Shown in pieces: positions 31,044 to 40,438 of a stretch of DNA of 64,000 nt. Each line of letters begins with the position of its first letter. Position 1 is the first letter of the stretch. The notes below the pieces were generated by a model. That model was not told the DNA's origin and ran no database searches. It saw only the letters and a program-made list of their open reading frames with translations. This DNA is from Haloparvum alkalitolerans (GTDB lineage: Archaea; Halobacteriota; Halobacteria; Halobacteriales; Haloferacaceae). A program made the translations under genes and the position numbers. The DNA lies in NCBI RefSeq assembly GCF_050122995.1, contig NZ_JBNLIA010000013.1, forward strand, positions 75,018-139,017, written 5' to 3'.

Positions 31044-32996
31044 ATGAGCGAGACCGATGCTCAGGCCGACGTGACGGTCGTCCTTCCGGACGGATCAGAA
31101 CTCTCCGTACCGGCGGGGGCGACACTGGAGGACGTGGCCTACGAGATCGGCCCGGGGCTCGGTCGTGACACGGTTGCGGGCAAGATCGACGGCGAGCTGG
31201 TGAGCAAGCACGCCGCGGTCCACGACGGCGCCCACGTCGAGATCGTCACCGACCAGTCCGACGAGTACCTGCAGGTGCTGCGCCACTCCGCGGCCCACGT
31301 CTTCGCGCAGGCGCTCCAGCGGCTGTACCCCGAGGCGAAGCTGACCATCGGCCCGCCGACCGACGAGGGGTTCTACTACGACGTGGCGAACGTCGACCTC
31401 GACGAGGAGGACCTCGCGGAGATCGAGTCGGAGATGGAGTCGATCATCGAGGCCGACTACGACATCGAGCGCGTCGAGCGCTCCCGCGAGGAGGCGCTTT
31501 CGATCTACGAGGACAACGAGTTCAAGCGTCAGATCCTCGACGAGGAGGCCGACGAGGAGACGGTCACCTTCTACGAGCAGGACGACTGGCAGGACCTCTG
31601 TCAGGGCCCCCACGTCGCCTCGACCGGCGAGGTCGGGGCGGTCGAGCTGCTCGACATCTCCGCGGCTTACTGGCGCGGCGAGGAGGACAACGAGACGCTG
31701 ACGCGCGTCTCCGGCACGGCGTTCCCCTCCGAGAAGGACCTCGAGGAGTTCCTCGAGCTGCGCGAGCAGGCCAAGGAGCGCGACCACCGCAAGATCGGCC
31801 AGGAGATGGACCTGTTCTCCATCCCGACCGTGACGGGGCCGGGGCTTCCGCTGTACCACCCCAACGGGAAGACGGTGCTCCGGGAGCTCTCGGAGTACGC
31901 GGACCGGCTCAACCGCGAACACGGCTACGACGAGGTCGAGACGCCCCACGTCTTCCGGACGGAGCTGTGGAAGCAGTCGGGCCACTACGAGAACTACAAG
32001 GACAGCATGTTCCTCCTCGACGTGAACGACGAGGAGTACGGCCTCAAGCCGATGAACTGCCCGGGCCACGCCACCATCTTCGACCAGAAGACGTGGTCGT
32101 ACCGCGACCTCCCCAAGCGCTACTTCGAGAACGGGAAGGTGTACCGCAAGGAGCAGCGCGGCGAGCTCTCCGGCCTCTCGCGCGTCTGGTCGTTCACCAT
32201 CGACGACGGCCACCTGTTCGTCCGCCCAGACCAGATCCGCGAGGAGATCGAGACGGTCATCGAGATGATCTTCGAGGTCGTCGAGACGGTCGGGCTCGAC
32301 GTGGAGGTCGCGCTGGCGACCCGCCCCGAGAAGTCCGTCGGCAGCGACGAGATCTGGGAGTCCGCGGAGGAACAGCTCCGCGACGTGCTGGAGTCGGGGG
32401 GCTACGACTACGAGGTCGAGGCGGGCGACGGCGCGTTCTACGGCCCGAAGATCGACTTCTCGTTCGAGGACGCGCTCGGCCGCCTGTGGGACGGCCCCAC
32501 GGTCCAGCTCGACTTCAACATGCCCGAGCGGTTCGACCTCTCGTACACGGGCGAGGACAACGAGGAGCACCGCCCGGTGATGATCCACCGCGCGCTGTAC
32601 GGCTCCTACGAGCGCTTCTTCATGGTGCTGATCGAGCACTTCGACGGGAACTTCCCGCTGTGGCTCGCGCCCGAGCAGGTCCGCGTGCTCCCCGTCTCCG
32701 ACGAGACGCTCGGCTACGCCCACCGCGTGAAGAACGCGCTCGACGACGCCGGCTTCCGCGTCGAGGTCGAGGACCGCGACTGGACGGTCGGCCGCAAGAT
32801 CCGGCAGGCCCACGACGACCGGCTTCCGTACATGGTCGTCGTCGGCGGCGACGAGGAAGAAGCCGGCACGGTCTCCGTCCGCGACCGCTTCGAGAACGAG
32901 CGCAACGACGTGGACCTCGACGAGTTCGTCGCGCACCTCGAGGCGGAGCGCGCCGAAAAGCGGATCGAGCCCGACTTCGTCTCCGACGCGGAGTGA
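31044..32996 (+). CDS. thrS: Threonyl-tRNA synthetase, bacterial-type architecture
   Basis: A 650-residue synthetase that charges tRNA-Thr. An N-terminal TGS domain (about 10-70) precedes the N2 editing domain, which begins HSAAHVFAQALQRLYPEAK near residue 82 and contains QGPHVAST. The catalytic core has the zinc cysteine at 339 in MNCPGHATIF, motif 2 FRKEQRGELSGLSRVWSF-like sequence, and motif 3 ending YGSYERFFMVLIEHF. The C-terminal anticodon-binding domain is FPLWLAPEQVRVLPVSD onward. The N2 domain is the bacterial/eukaryotic type; many other archaea carry an unrelated editing domain, so the gene was probably acquired from bacteria by an ancestor. Confidence 0.96.
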   Translation: MSETDAQADVTVVLPDGSELSVPAGATLEDVAYEIGPGLGRDTVAGKIDGELVSKHAAVHDGAHVEIVTDQSDEYLQVLRHSAAHVFAQALQRLYPEAKLTIGPPTDEGFYYDVANVDLDEEDLAEIESEMESIIEADYDIERVERSREEALSIYEDNEFKRQILDEEADEETVTFYEQDDWQDLCQGPHVASTGEVGAVELLDISAAYWRGEEDNETLTRVSGTAFPSEKDLEEFLELREQAKERDHRKIGQEMDLFSIPTVTGPGLPLYHPNGKTVLRELSEYADRLNREHGYDEVETPHVFRTELWKQSGHYENYKDSMFLLDVNDEEYGLKPMNCPGHATIFDQKTWSYRDLPKRYFENGKVYRKEQRGELSGLSRVWSFTIDDGHLFVRPDQIREEIETVIEMIFEVVETVGLDVEVALATRPEKSVGSDEIWESAEEQLRDVLESGGYDYEVEAGDGAFYGPKIDFSFEDALGRLWDGPTVQLDFNMPERFDLSYTGEDNEEHRPVMIHRALYGSYERFFMVLIEHFDGNFPLWLAPEQVRVLPVSDETLGYAHRVKNALDDAGFRVEVEDRDWTVGRKIRQAHDDRLPYMVVVGGDEEEAGTVSVRDRFENERNDVDLDEFVAHLEAERAEKRIEPDFVSDAE

Positions 32997-33077
32997 GGCC
33001 GTAGCGTCCGCCGCTCCCCGATCCGCGCGGCCGCGTTCCCCTTCCGTCGCGTTTTTGCCCCCTCCAGCCACAGGTCC

Positions 33078-34259
33078 ATGCGTATGTCCCGCACGCCCGA
33101 GCAGGAGGCGCCCGGTCACGCCGAGGCGCCCGAGGTTGGAGAGCTGACGCCGCCGGACCGAACGCTGATGGGCCCCGGCCCGAGCCCGGTCCACCCACGG
33201 GTGCTCCGCGCGATGAGTACCCCCCTCGTGGGCCACCTCGACCCCTCGTTCGTCGAGATAATGAACGAGACGCAGGAGCTGCTCCGCTACACGTTCCGCA
33301 CGGACAACCAGTGGACCATCCCCGTCTCCGGGACCGGCTCCGCGTCGATGGAGGCCGCCATCGGCAACCTCGTGGAGCCGGGCGAGACGATGCTCGTCCC
33401 GACGAACGGCTACTTCGGCGGTCGGATGGCCTCGATGGCGCGCCGCGCCGGCGGCGAGGTCGTGGAGGTCGACGCGCCGTGGGGTGAACCGCTCGACCCC
33501 GCGGACGTCGAGGCGGCCTTCGAGGAGCATCAGCCCGACGTGTTCGGCTTCGTCCACGCCGAGACCTCGACCGGCGTGCTCCAGCCGGAGGTCCCGGAGC
33601 TGACGAGCATCGCGCACGACCACGACGCGTACGTCATCGCGGATTCGGTCACCTCGCTCGGCGGCGTGGAGCTCCGTGTCGACGAGTGGGACATCGACGT
33701 GGCCTACTCCGGCCCGCAGAAGTGCCTCTCCTGTCCGCCGGGCGCGAGCCCACTCACGCTGAACGACCGCGCGATGGACAAGGTGCTCGACCGCGAGGAG
33801 GAGCCACGGTCGTGGTACCTCGACCTCTCGCTTCTGGAGGGGTACTGGGGCGACGAGCGCGCCTACCACCACACCGCGCCCATCACGAACGTCTACGCGC
33901 TCCGGGAGGCGCTCCGGCTCGTCGCGGAGGAGGGCATCGAGAACCGCTGGGCCCGCCACCGCGAGGTGGCCGGCGAGCTGAAGGCCGGGCTGGGTGAGCT
34001 CGGGCTCGAGATGAACGCGGACGACGAGTTCTGGCTCCCGAGCCTCAACGCCGTCCGCGTCCCCGACGGCGTCGACGACGCCGCCGTCATCGACCACCTC
34101 CTGAGCGAGCACGACTTGGAGATCGCCTCCGGGCTCGGCGACCTGGCCGGCGACATCTGGCGCATGGGCTGTATGGGCCACGGCGCCCGCACGAAGAACG
34201 TGGAGTTCCTGCTGGCGACGCTGGAGGAAGCGCTGAACGAGCAGGGGTACGAAGCGTAA
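33078..34259 (+). CDS. Class V PLP-dependent aminotransferase (alanine/serine-glyoxylate type)
   Basis: A 393-residue enzyme. MGPGPSPVHPRVLRAM is the family start signature. SGTGSASMEAAIGNLVEPGE forms the cofactor phosphate loop, IADSVTSLGGVELRVDEW holds the PLP aspartate, and YSGPQKCLSCPPGASP carries the lysine that binds PLP. It transfers amino groups between alanine or serine and glyoxylate or a similar oxoacid. ATG 33078 or 33084 are both possible. T-runs follow the gene, then element A2. Confidence 0.88.
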   Translation: MRMSRTPEQEAPGHAEAPEVGELTPPDRTLMGPGPSPVHPRVLRAMSTPLVGHLDPSFVEIMNETQELLRYTFRTDNQWTIPVSGTGSASMEAAIGNLVEPGETMLVPTNGYFGGRMASMARRAGGEVVEVDAPWGEPLDPADVEAAFEEHQPDVFGFVHAETSTGVLQPEVPELTSIAHDHDAYVIADSVTSLGGVELRVDEWDIDVAYSGPQKCLSCPPGASPLTLNDRAMDKVLDREEEPRSWYLDLSLLEGYWGDERAYHHTAPITNVYALREALRLVAEEGIENRWARHREVAGELKAGLGELGLEMNADDEFWLPSLNAVRVPDGVDDAAVIDHLLSEHDLEIASGLGDLAGDIWRMGCMGHGARTKNVEFLLATLEEALNEQGYEA

Positions 34260-34348
34260 GTTGAGGCGGTCGCGGCGGTCCCTGCCCCGCGATACGCGAC
34301 TCTTGGCGTGAACGTCCGCTCTGCCGTGCGTGCCGCTATCGTCTAGAG

Positions 34349-34380
34349 GTTTTTCGACCGCTCGCTGTACTTCGGTTTTT
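34349..34380 (+). terminator. T-rich terminator after the aminotransferase
   Basis: Two runs, GTTTTT at 34349-34354 and TTTTT at 34376-34380, lie about 90-120 bp after the stop at 34259 and just before element A2. Archaeal termination typically uses such T-tracts. Confidence 0.45.
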
Positions 34381-35190
34381 GAATGATCGAGCGTCCTGCT
34401 GTGCTTGTTGCCAACACCCAGAAAGCCCTCGACCGCTCGCCCTTTCGGTCCGCCAGGGCGCTGTTTGTCGAGTCCGTCGTTGAGGCTGGTTGCTTGGTGA
34501 TTCGCCACGCCGGCTGTCGGGTCAAGCGTGGCCTCACGCCTCCCCAGCCTCGCCGCAGCCGCGGTCGCGCGCCCGCACCGTACCGCTTGCGCGACCGCGG
34601 CTGCGGGCTCCCTCGCGCGCGTCATTCGCGCGCGCCGAACGTTTGACAGCCAGTAGAGCGATGCGTTGTACCTGACTGATCAGGCTGCACTCACGGCGGG
34701 AGTTCTGCCCGATCCGCGAAAAACGTTTGTCCGCCGGCGGTGCGGTGTTGTGCGGGGCGGTGCGGTCGGCGCGCGCCGTGGCGACCGCGAAGCGTGTCGG
34801 CACGACCGCGTGAGGGAGACGGCGGCTCGGCCGCCTGCGGTGCGGTTTCGCGGCCGCGCCGCCGTCGAGGCTGGGGAGGGGCGAGGCTGCGGTGTTGTGC
34901 GGTTGCGGGGCGGTTGCGGTGGGTGGGACTGAAAGGGGCAGCCGGCTCGATTCGGCCCCGACGACGTAAGCACCGCAGTTCCGCGGCGACCTTGTGTCGC
35001 CGCGATTGTCTGAGGAGCGCAGCGAGGCGCGGCCGGTCGAGCCGGCTGGGGCTTTCTGGGTGTTGCTGTCCCGATCAGCAGGATCGACACCAGAACAAGA
35101 TTCGTCGTAGGGAGAGCCGGCTGGGGCTTTCTGGGTGTTGCTGTTCCAAGCAGCAGAATCTGCGATAGAAACAGAAAACGCGCACACCTA
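34381..35190. repeat. Dispersed non-coding element A, copy 2 (both ends visible)
   Basis: The left end has AACACCCAGAAAGCCC (34413-34428). Its exact reverse complement GGGCTTTCTGGGTGTT occurs twice at the right end (35049-35064 and 35124-35139), so the element is bounded by 16-bp inverted repeats. Stem 34554-34570/34589-34605 is a perfect 17-bp hairpin. Stem 34820-34835/34851-34866 pairs 15 of 16 positions, with a 15-nt loop ending in GGTGCGGTTTC as in copy 1. Each right-end copy is followed by a small TGCTG...CAGCA hairpin. No conserved protein frame crosses it. It fills the gap between the aminotransferase and the cystathionine gamma-synthase genes. Confidence 0.8.
34554..34605. repeat. Perfect 17-bp stem inside element A2
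   Basis: CGCAGCCGCGGTCGCGC (34554-34570) and GCGCGACCGCGGCTGCG (34589-34605) enclose an 18-nt loop. Copy 1 has a stem at the same place (209-220/234-245) with largely different bases. Confidence 0.8.
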
Positions 35191-35262
35191 GCGAACGAGA
35201 TAGTTACAGAAATCGCCGCCAGAAACGTCCAGAACGCCCCGATCACACCCAACCTAGTCGCC

Positions 35263-36447
35263 TCAGTCCAGTGCTTCGTCGAACGCCTGCTGAAGGTCGG
35301 CTTTCAGGTCGTCGACGTGCTCGACGCCGACGGAGACGCGGATGAGGCCGTCGGTGAGCCCGGCCGCGAGTCGCTCCTCGCGCGGGATGGCCGCGTGGGT
35401 CATCGCCGCGGGCTGCTCGATCAGGCTCTCGACGCCGCCGAGCGACTCCGCGAGGGTGAACACCTCGGTCTCGGAGACGACCGTCGACCCCTGCTCCAGC
35501 GTGCCGTCGAGCTCGAACGAGAGCATGCCGCCGAAGTCGTCCATCTGCTCGGCCGCCAGGTCGTGTTGCGGGTGGCTCTCCAGCCCCGGGTAGTAGACGC
35601 GCTCGACCGCGTCGTGGCCCTCGAGCCACTCGGCAAGCTCGCCGGCGTTCTCGCAGTGGCGGTCCATTCGCACGGGGAGCGTCTTCGTCCCGCGGAGGAC
35701 GAGGAAGGAGTCGAACGGACCGGGCGTCGCCCCGACGGAGTTCTGGTAGAAGCCGAGGTCGTCGTCCAACTCGGCGTCGTCCACGATCAGCGCGCCGCCG
35801 ACCGTGTCGGAGTGGCCGCCGAGGTACTTCGTCAGCGACTGGGAGACGATGTCCGCGCCGTGTTCGAGCGGGCGCTGGAGGTACGGCGTCGCGAACGTGT
35901 TGTCGACCGCACAGAGCGCGTCGTGCTCGTGGGCGATGTCGGCGAGCGCCGCGATGTCGTTGACGTTCATCAGGGGGTTCGTCGGCGTCTCGACCCACAC
36001 GAGTTCGGTGTTCTCCTGCATCGCGTCCGCGACCGCCTGGTGGTCGGTCGTGTCGACGAACGACGTTTCGAGGTCGTACTGCTCGTACACCTGCGTGAGG
36101 ATGCGGTGGGTGCCGCCGTAGACGTCGTCGCCCGCGACCACGTGGTCGCCCGCCTCGAGCAGGTTGAGGACGGTGTTGATCGCGCCCATGCCCGAGGAGA
36201 ACGCCCGCGCGTGGCTGCCGTTCTCCAGCGCCGCGAGGTTCTCCTCGAGGTCGGTCCGGGTCGGGTTCCCCGTCCGCGAGTACTCGTAGCCGGTGTGTTC
36301 GCCCGGCGCGGACTGCTTGTACGTGGAGTTGGCGTAGATGGGCGTCATCAGCGCGCCGGTCTCTGGGTCCGGCTCCTGCCCGGCGTGGATCGCTCGCGTC
36401 TCGATGCGGAACTCGTCGGTCGCGTGCTCGGCGTCGTCGTCGCTCAT
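35263..36447 (-). CDS. Cystathionine gamma-synthase/lyase-family PLP enzyme
   Basis: A 394-residue Cys/Met-metabolism enzyme. YANSTYKQSAPGEHTGYEYSRTGNPTR (PLP phosphate and substrate contacts), FSSGMGAINTVLNLLEAGDHVVAGDDVYGG, VDNTFATPYLQRPLEHGADIVSQSLTKYLGGHSD (PLP lysine in SLTKYLGGH) and the C-terminal RVSVGVEHVDDL are all present. Synthase and lyase activities cannot be separated by eye. ATG 36447 gives the usual acidic haloarchaeal start; the longer frame is unlikely. It lies next to element A2. Confidence 0.9.
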   Translation of the reverse strand: MSDDDAEHATDEFRIETRAIHAGQEPDPETGALMTPIYANSTYKQSAPGEHTGYEYSRTGNPTRTDLEENLAALENGSHARAFSSGMGAINTVLNLLEAGDHVVAGDDVYGGTHRILTQVYEQYDLETSFVDTTDHQAVADAMQENTELVWVETPTNPLMNVNDIAALADIAHEHDALCAVDNTFATPYLQRPLEHGADIVSQSLTKYLGGHSDTVGGALIVDDAELDDDLGFYQNSVGATPGPFDSFLVLRGTKTLPVRMDRHCENAGELAEWLEGHDAVERVYYPGLESHPQHDLAAEQMDDFGGMLSFELDGTLEQGSTVVSETEVFTLAESLGGVESLIEQPAAMTHAAIPREERLAAGLTDGLIRVSVGVEHVDDLKADLQQAFDEALD

Positions 36448-36557
36448 GCGTGAACGTTCGCGGCCGGCGGCCTGACTCTTGCCCTTTCGGTCGGCGAGGC
36501 CGTTCCCGACCGGCGCATCCACGAGGGAGACCGCGTGTGGCAGGCGGTAGACCGGCG

Positions 36558-38672
36558 CTACTCGACGATCTCTGAACCGCCCGGCGGCAGGAACTCCTGG
36601 ATGCGGTCGGCGCTCGCCACCTTGCGGACGAACGACTGGTCCGCGAACCGATTTTTGAACTCGCGGTAGACCATCATCGCGGCGTCGTTTTGCGCGTACA
36701 TCCCCGGCTCCAACTCGATGCTCGTCGCGACGCGGTCGCGAACCGCCGCCGGCGGGCCGCCGATCACGCGCGTCACCGGTTCACACTGGACGCCGACCGC
36801 GACGCGGCAAGCGATGTCCTCGAAGTAAGTGCGGTCACCACGGATGGCGAAGCCGCCCTTCTCGAGGTACTCGCCGCTCTCGGGCGTCTTGGACACCTGG
36901 TCCGGCTCGACCATGTAGGCGTCGCCCGCGCCCCGGCCCGCCTTCCAGTCCGAGGAGTACGACACCGCGAACTGCGCCGCCTGCCGGAGCGTCTCCTCGT
37001 CGAAGTCGACCGGCTCCGAGGCCTCCGAGGGACCGGCCGCCTTCAGCAGGGTGACCGGGCCGCCGTGGGCCTGCGTGTGGAAGAAGCGGTCGTGTTTGTC
37101 CATGTACTTCTTCACCAACTCCTCGTTCTGGTCGGCGTTGCGCCCCCCGATGACGAGGTAGCCGTCCGACGTGTGGAACCAGCGGAAGCGCTCGAACCAC
37201 TCGTCGGTCGTCCGCAGCGGGACCGACGAGCGCGCGAGCCAGTCGGCCGGCTCGTGGTCCTCCGCCTCCTCCTCGTCGGCTTCCTCGTCCGCCTCGTCTT
37301 CCGCCTCCCACTCCTCCTTGCGGCGCTTGACGGCCTCGAGTTCCTCCCGAGTCGCTTCGATGGCCTCCTTGGCGCCCTCCTTTTTCCCCTCGATGCGCTT
37401 GGCCTCCTTGTAGAGCTCGTCCGCGTTCACCTCGACGCCCGCGGTCGCGTCGAGTTCGATCTCGGTGTCGTCGAGCGCCACCGTCACGGTTCCCTCGCTG
37501 CCGTCCACGTCGGTCACCGCCTCGGCCGCGGGGATGCCGCGCTCGGCGCCGGCCGACAGCGTCTCCGCGATCTCGTCCCACGGGACGCCCTCCTCGCGGG
37601 CGTCCTGTACCGTCGAGAGCACCTCGTCGACGAGGTCGTAGTTGGCGTACAGAAGCTCCGCGCGCTCGCGCTCCCGTTCGGCCTGCTGTTCGAACCCCTC
37701 GATAGCGCCCTCCTGCTGCTCGATGATGCGCTGCTGTTTCGCGATCTCCTTCTCGAAGTCCGGCTTCGAGGAGCCGATCTCCTCGGGTTCCTCGGCCTCC
37801 TCCTCCCGCTCGAAGCGGTAGAAGTAGTCGTCGACGGCCGCGTTGAACGAGTCGTACCCCTCGCTCGCGAGGTCCTCGTGTTCGGTCAGCGGGAACGGGG
37901 TCACGTCGACCACGTTCCCGTCGTCGTCCTCGTAGACGCGCGGGTCCAACTCGCCGGCGTGGAGCCGCGCGTCGAGCCGCGCGATGGCGTCGTAGAGGGC
38001 GCGGTACTGCTCCTCGGTCGCGTCCGCGATGTCGACGGTCTTCTCGACGCCGGCCCGCGAACAGACCTCCTCCGCGTACAGGCCGCCGAGGTTGAGCTGG
38101 GTCGCGAGCGTCCGCACCACGTCGGTGTCTGACTCGTCCATCTTGCGGCCGAAGGCGTCGAAGCTCACGTCCAGCGGGTTGAGCCGGGAGGCGGGGTACT
38201 CGTACTGCGAGCCGGGCGCGACGGTCCGGGACTTCAGCCGGACGGTCTCCAACGCGCCGACCACCTCGCCGGTCTCGTCGAGCGCCGCGACGTTCCCCTG
38301 TCCGAACAGCTCCGCGACGATGCGCGTGTTGCCGTCCTCGCGCGCGAACTCGAAGGTGAGGATGCGGTCGAACTCGTACTGTTCGACCCCGACGAAGTCC
38401 GCGCCCGAGAGCCGATTGCGCAGCATCTTCGCGAAGTTGGGCGGCCGGCCCGGCGCGTCGGGGACGTGTTCCTGTGCCGCGACGTGCGCGCGCTTCACGT
38501 CGCCGACCTCGATCAGGAGCTCGACGCGCCCCCGGTCGAAGTCCCGGAGCTTGAGCCGGAGCAGGTCGTCGCCGTAGAGGTAGGCCTTGTCGACCTTCGC
38601 CCCCGCGTATCGCCCGAGCTCCGTCACGAGCGCGCGGAGGTCGATGCTCGACAGCTCCGTTTTGCTCTCCAT
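36558..38672 (-). CDS. rqcH: RqcH / NEMF / Rqc2-family ribosome quality-control protein
   Basis: A 704-residue protein of the NFACT family that binds the large ribosomal subunit with a stalled peptidyl-tRNA and in bacteria and eukaryotes adds C-terminal residues. The NFACT-N domain begins SSIDLRALVTELGRYAGAKVDKAYLYGDDLLRLKLR and includes FAKMLRNRLSGA. Two coiled-coil stretches (about 290-345 and 415-475) frame a middle domain; the second includes the acidic run DEADEEADEEEAEDHE. The NFACT-R domain is near 500-600 (RWFHTSDGYLVIGGRNADQN). Archaeal function is inferred from the family. Confidence 0.92.
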   Translation of the reverse strand: MESKTELSSIDLRALVTELGRYAGAKVDKAYLYGDDLLRLKLRDFDRGRVELLIEVGDVKRAHVAAQEHVPDAPGRPPNFAKMLRNRLSGADFVGVEQYEFDRILTFEFAREDGNTRIVAELFGQGNVAALDETGEVVGALETVRLKSRTVAPGSQYEYPASRLNPLDVSFDAFGRKMDESDTDVVRTLATQLNLGGLYAEEVCSRAGVEKTVDIADATEEQYRALYDAIARLDARLHAGELDPRVYEDDDGNVVDVTPFPLTEHEDLASEGYDSFNAAVDDYFYRFEREEEAEEPEEIGSSKPDFEKEIAKQQRIIEQQEGAIEGFEQQAERERERAELLYANYDLVDEVLSTVQDAREEGVPWDEIAETLSAGAERGIPAAEAVTDVDGSEGTVTVALDDTEIELDATAGVEVNADELYKEAKRIEGKKEGAKEAIEATREELEAVKRRKEEWEAEDEADEEADEEEAEDHEPADWLARSSVPLRTTDEWFERFRWFHTSDGYLVIGGRNADQNEELVKKYMDKHDRFFHTQAHGGPVTLLKAAGPSEASEPVDFDEETLRQAAQFAVSYSSDWKAGRGAGDAYMVEPDQVSKTPESGEYLEKGGFAIRGDRTYFEDIACRVAVGVQCEPVTRVIGGPPAAVRDRVATSIELEPGMYAQNDAAMMVYREFKNRFADQSFVRKVASADRIQEFLPPGGSEIVE

Positions 38673-38815
38673 ACCCGGACCACACGGGGCCCGGAAAAAG
38701 GCGTGTCGTTCGCGGGACCGCAGCGAGCGGGATGCCGGGTGGACGCGAAGCGCCGGCTCACTCCCGGTCGCGACGTCGACGCGCGGCGACGTTCCCGACC
38801 GCGGTCGTGACGACC

Positions 38816-40246
38816 CTACCGCGCCGCCTTCACCAGCGAGCGCAGGTCGAGATGACCCGCGCCGTGGTACTGCTCGCCGCCCGGTTCGCCATCGGTCGCG
38901 GTCTCGCGAAGCAGCGACTCCACCTCCGCGACGCCGGCGTCCGGCCGCAGCGACCGCACCAGCGCCACGGCGCCGGACACCTGTGGCGCCGCCATCGACG
39001 TCCCCGCCTTCCAGCCGTAGCCCGGAACGACGCCGCCGTCGCCGTCGGGGGAGACGACCGTCGAGAGGACGAGGTCGTAGTACCAGCCGTCGGCGCCGTC
39101 GGCTGCCGCGTCGAGGTCCGCGTCGCCGCCCGCCGCGCTCAGATCCACGGCGCTGCCGTAGTTCGTGTAGAAGGCGGGCGAGGAGGTCGGGTCCTCGAGG
39201 CGCTTGAGCGCGAGGTCCTCGCGCTGCTTCCGGTCGTCCCACAGGTAGCCGATGGGGCCGGTCGCTGAGACGCCGAAGACGCCCTCCACCTCCGTCGGGA
39301 GGCTCAGCACGCCCTCGGCGTCCATGTCGATGCCGTCGTTGCCCGCGGAGTTGACCACGAGCATCCCCCGTTTGCGGGCGTGCGCGGCGGCCCGCTCGTA
39401 GGCCTCCTTGACTGACAGCAGCCACGGGAACTCCTCGGGGTCGACGTAGGGGACCGGGTAGCCGAGACTGAGGTTCGCGACGTCGCACCCCTTGTTCGCG
39501 GCGTCGACGATCGCCGCGATGACGTCGCCGGTCGCGCCCGCCACTCCGGAGAAGACGCGCAGCGAGACGACCTCCGCGTCCGGCGCGGTGCCGAGGACGC
39601 CGTCGCCGGTCGCGTTCGTCGCCGCGACCGTGCCCGCGACGTGCGTGCCGTGGTCGCCGGCGCCGTTCGGCCGGAAGTCGTACGGGTCCGTGGTGAAGTT
39701 CGCGGAGAGGTCCGCGTTCACCGCGTCCGCGAGGTCGGGGTGGGCGTCGGAGACGCCGCTGTCGATCACCGCGACGCGAGCGCCCTCGCCGGTCGTCGTG
39801 TCGTGGACCGTCCGCCGCTCGTCCGGTCGGTCGGAGAGGTCGCCCAGTCGCTGTGCGCGCTTGTCCCACTGGAGCTCGTTGTTCGTCAAGCCGGCGTCCC
39901 AGGCCGGGTCACCGCCCGCGGCGCCGTCCCGGTCGACCTCCGCGACCGGCCCCGCGTTCTCCGGGACCGCTCCCGCGCCGTCCTGGTACACCGTCACGTC
40001 CGGCGTCGTCGAGTCGACGCCCGGGACCGCCGCCGGGTCGCCCCGCGCCGCCAGCAGGTCGATTTCGGAGATGTCGTGAACGACCTCCACCTCGTCCGGA
40101 ACGTCCGCGCGGTCGACCTCCCGAAGGTCGATCAGGAACCGTCCGGAGGCGGGGTCACCGTCGGTCGCGGTCGCCATCCCCGGGATCATCGCCGTTGCGC
40201 CCGCCGCACCGAGTCCCCTCAGCAGGGACCGTCTGTCGAAATTCAT
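38816..40246 (-). CDS. Tat-exported subtilisin-like serine protease (S8, halolysin-like)
   Basis: A 476-residue protease. The twin-arginine signal MNFDRRSLLRGLGAAGATA leads to export of folded protein. A propeptide region (about 30-135) precedes the catalytic domain. The triad is Asp162 in VAVIDSGVSD, His199 in DHGTHVAGTVAATN, and Ser417 in GTSMAAPQ; SAGNDG supplies the oxyanion asparagine. It lacks the long C-terminal extension of some halolysins. A TATA-like TTATGG lies about 29 nt upstream of ATG 40246. It probably acts outside the cell. Confidence 0.92.
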   Translation of the reverse strand: MNFDRRSLLRGLGAAGATAMIPGMATATDGDPASGRFLIDLREVDRADVPDEVEVVHDISEIDLLAARGDPAAVPGVDSTTPDVTVYQDGAGAVPENAGPVAEVDRDGAAGGDPAWDAGLTNNELQWDKRAQRLGDLSDRPDERRTVHDTTTGEGARVAVIDSGVSDAHPDLADAVNADLSANFTTDPYDFRPNGAGDHGTHVAGTVAATNATGDGVLGTAPDAEVVSLRVFSGVAGATGDVIAAIVDAANKGCDVANLSLGYPVPYVDPEEFPWLLSVKEAYERAAAHARKRGMLVVNSAGNDGIDMDAEGVLSLPTEVEGVFGVSATGPIGYLWDDRKQREDLALKRLEDPTSSPAFYTNYGSAVDLSAAGGDADLDAAADGADGWYYDLVLSTVVSPDGDGGVVPGYGWKAGTSMAAPQVSGAVALVRSLRPDAGVAEVESLLRETATDGEPGGEQYHGAGHLDLRSLVKAAR

Positions 40247-40438
40247 GTACACCACCCGCTGTGTGAGAGGGTACCATAACTGGCGAGACGGGACTGAAAG
40301 CTTTTACTTAAATCCGAGAAAACTGATGTTGTGTTTATTCGTATTCTTCCTTGGCCTGTCGCGGTCCGCGGCGAATAAATGCGGGCGCTGCGAGCGGCCC
40401 GGTGCGCCTACGGCGGTACCCGGACCGCACCTCGCGGC

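Noticed and set aside
31095..34625. A 1176-codon minus-strand frame antisense to thrS and the aminotransferase
   Set aside because: It mirrors two clear plus-strand genes; its sequence is a valine/arginine/leucine-rich shadow with no domain.
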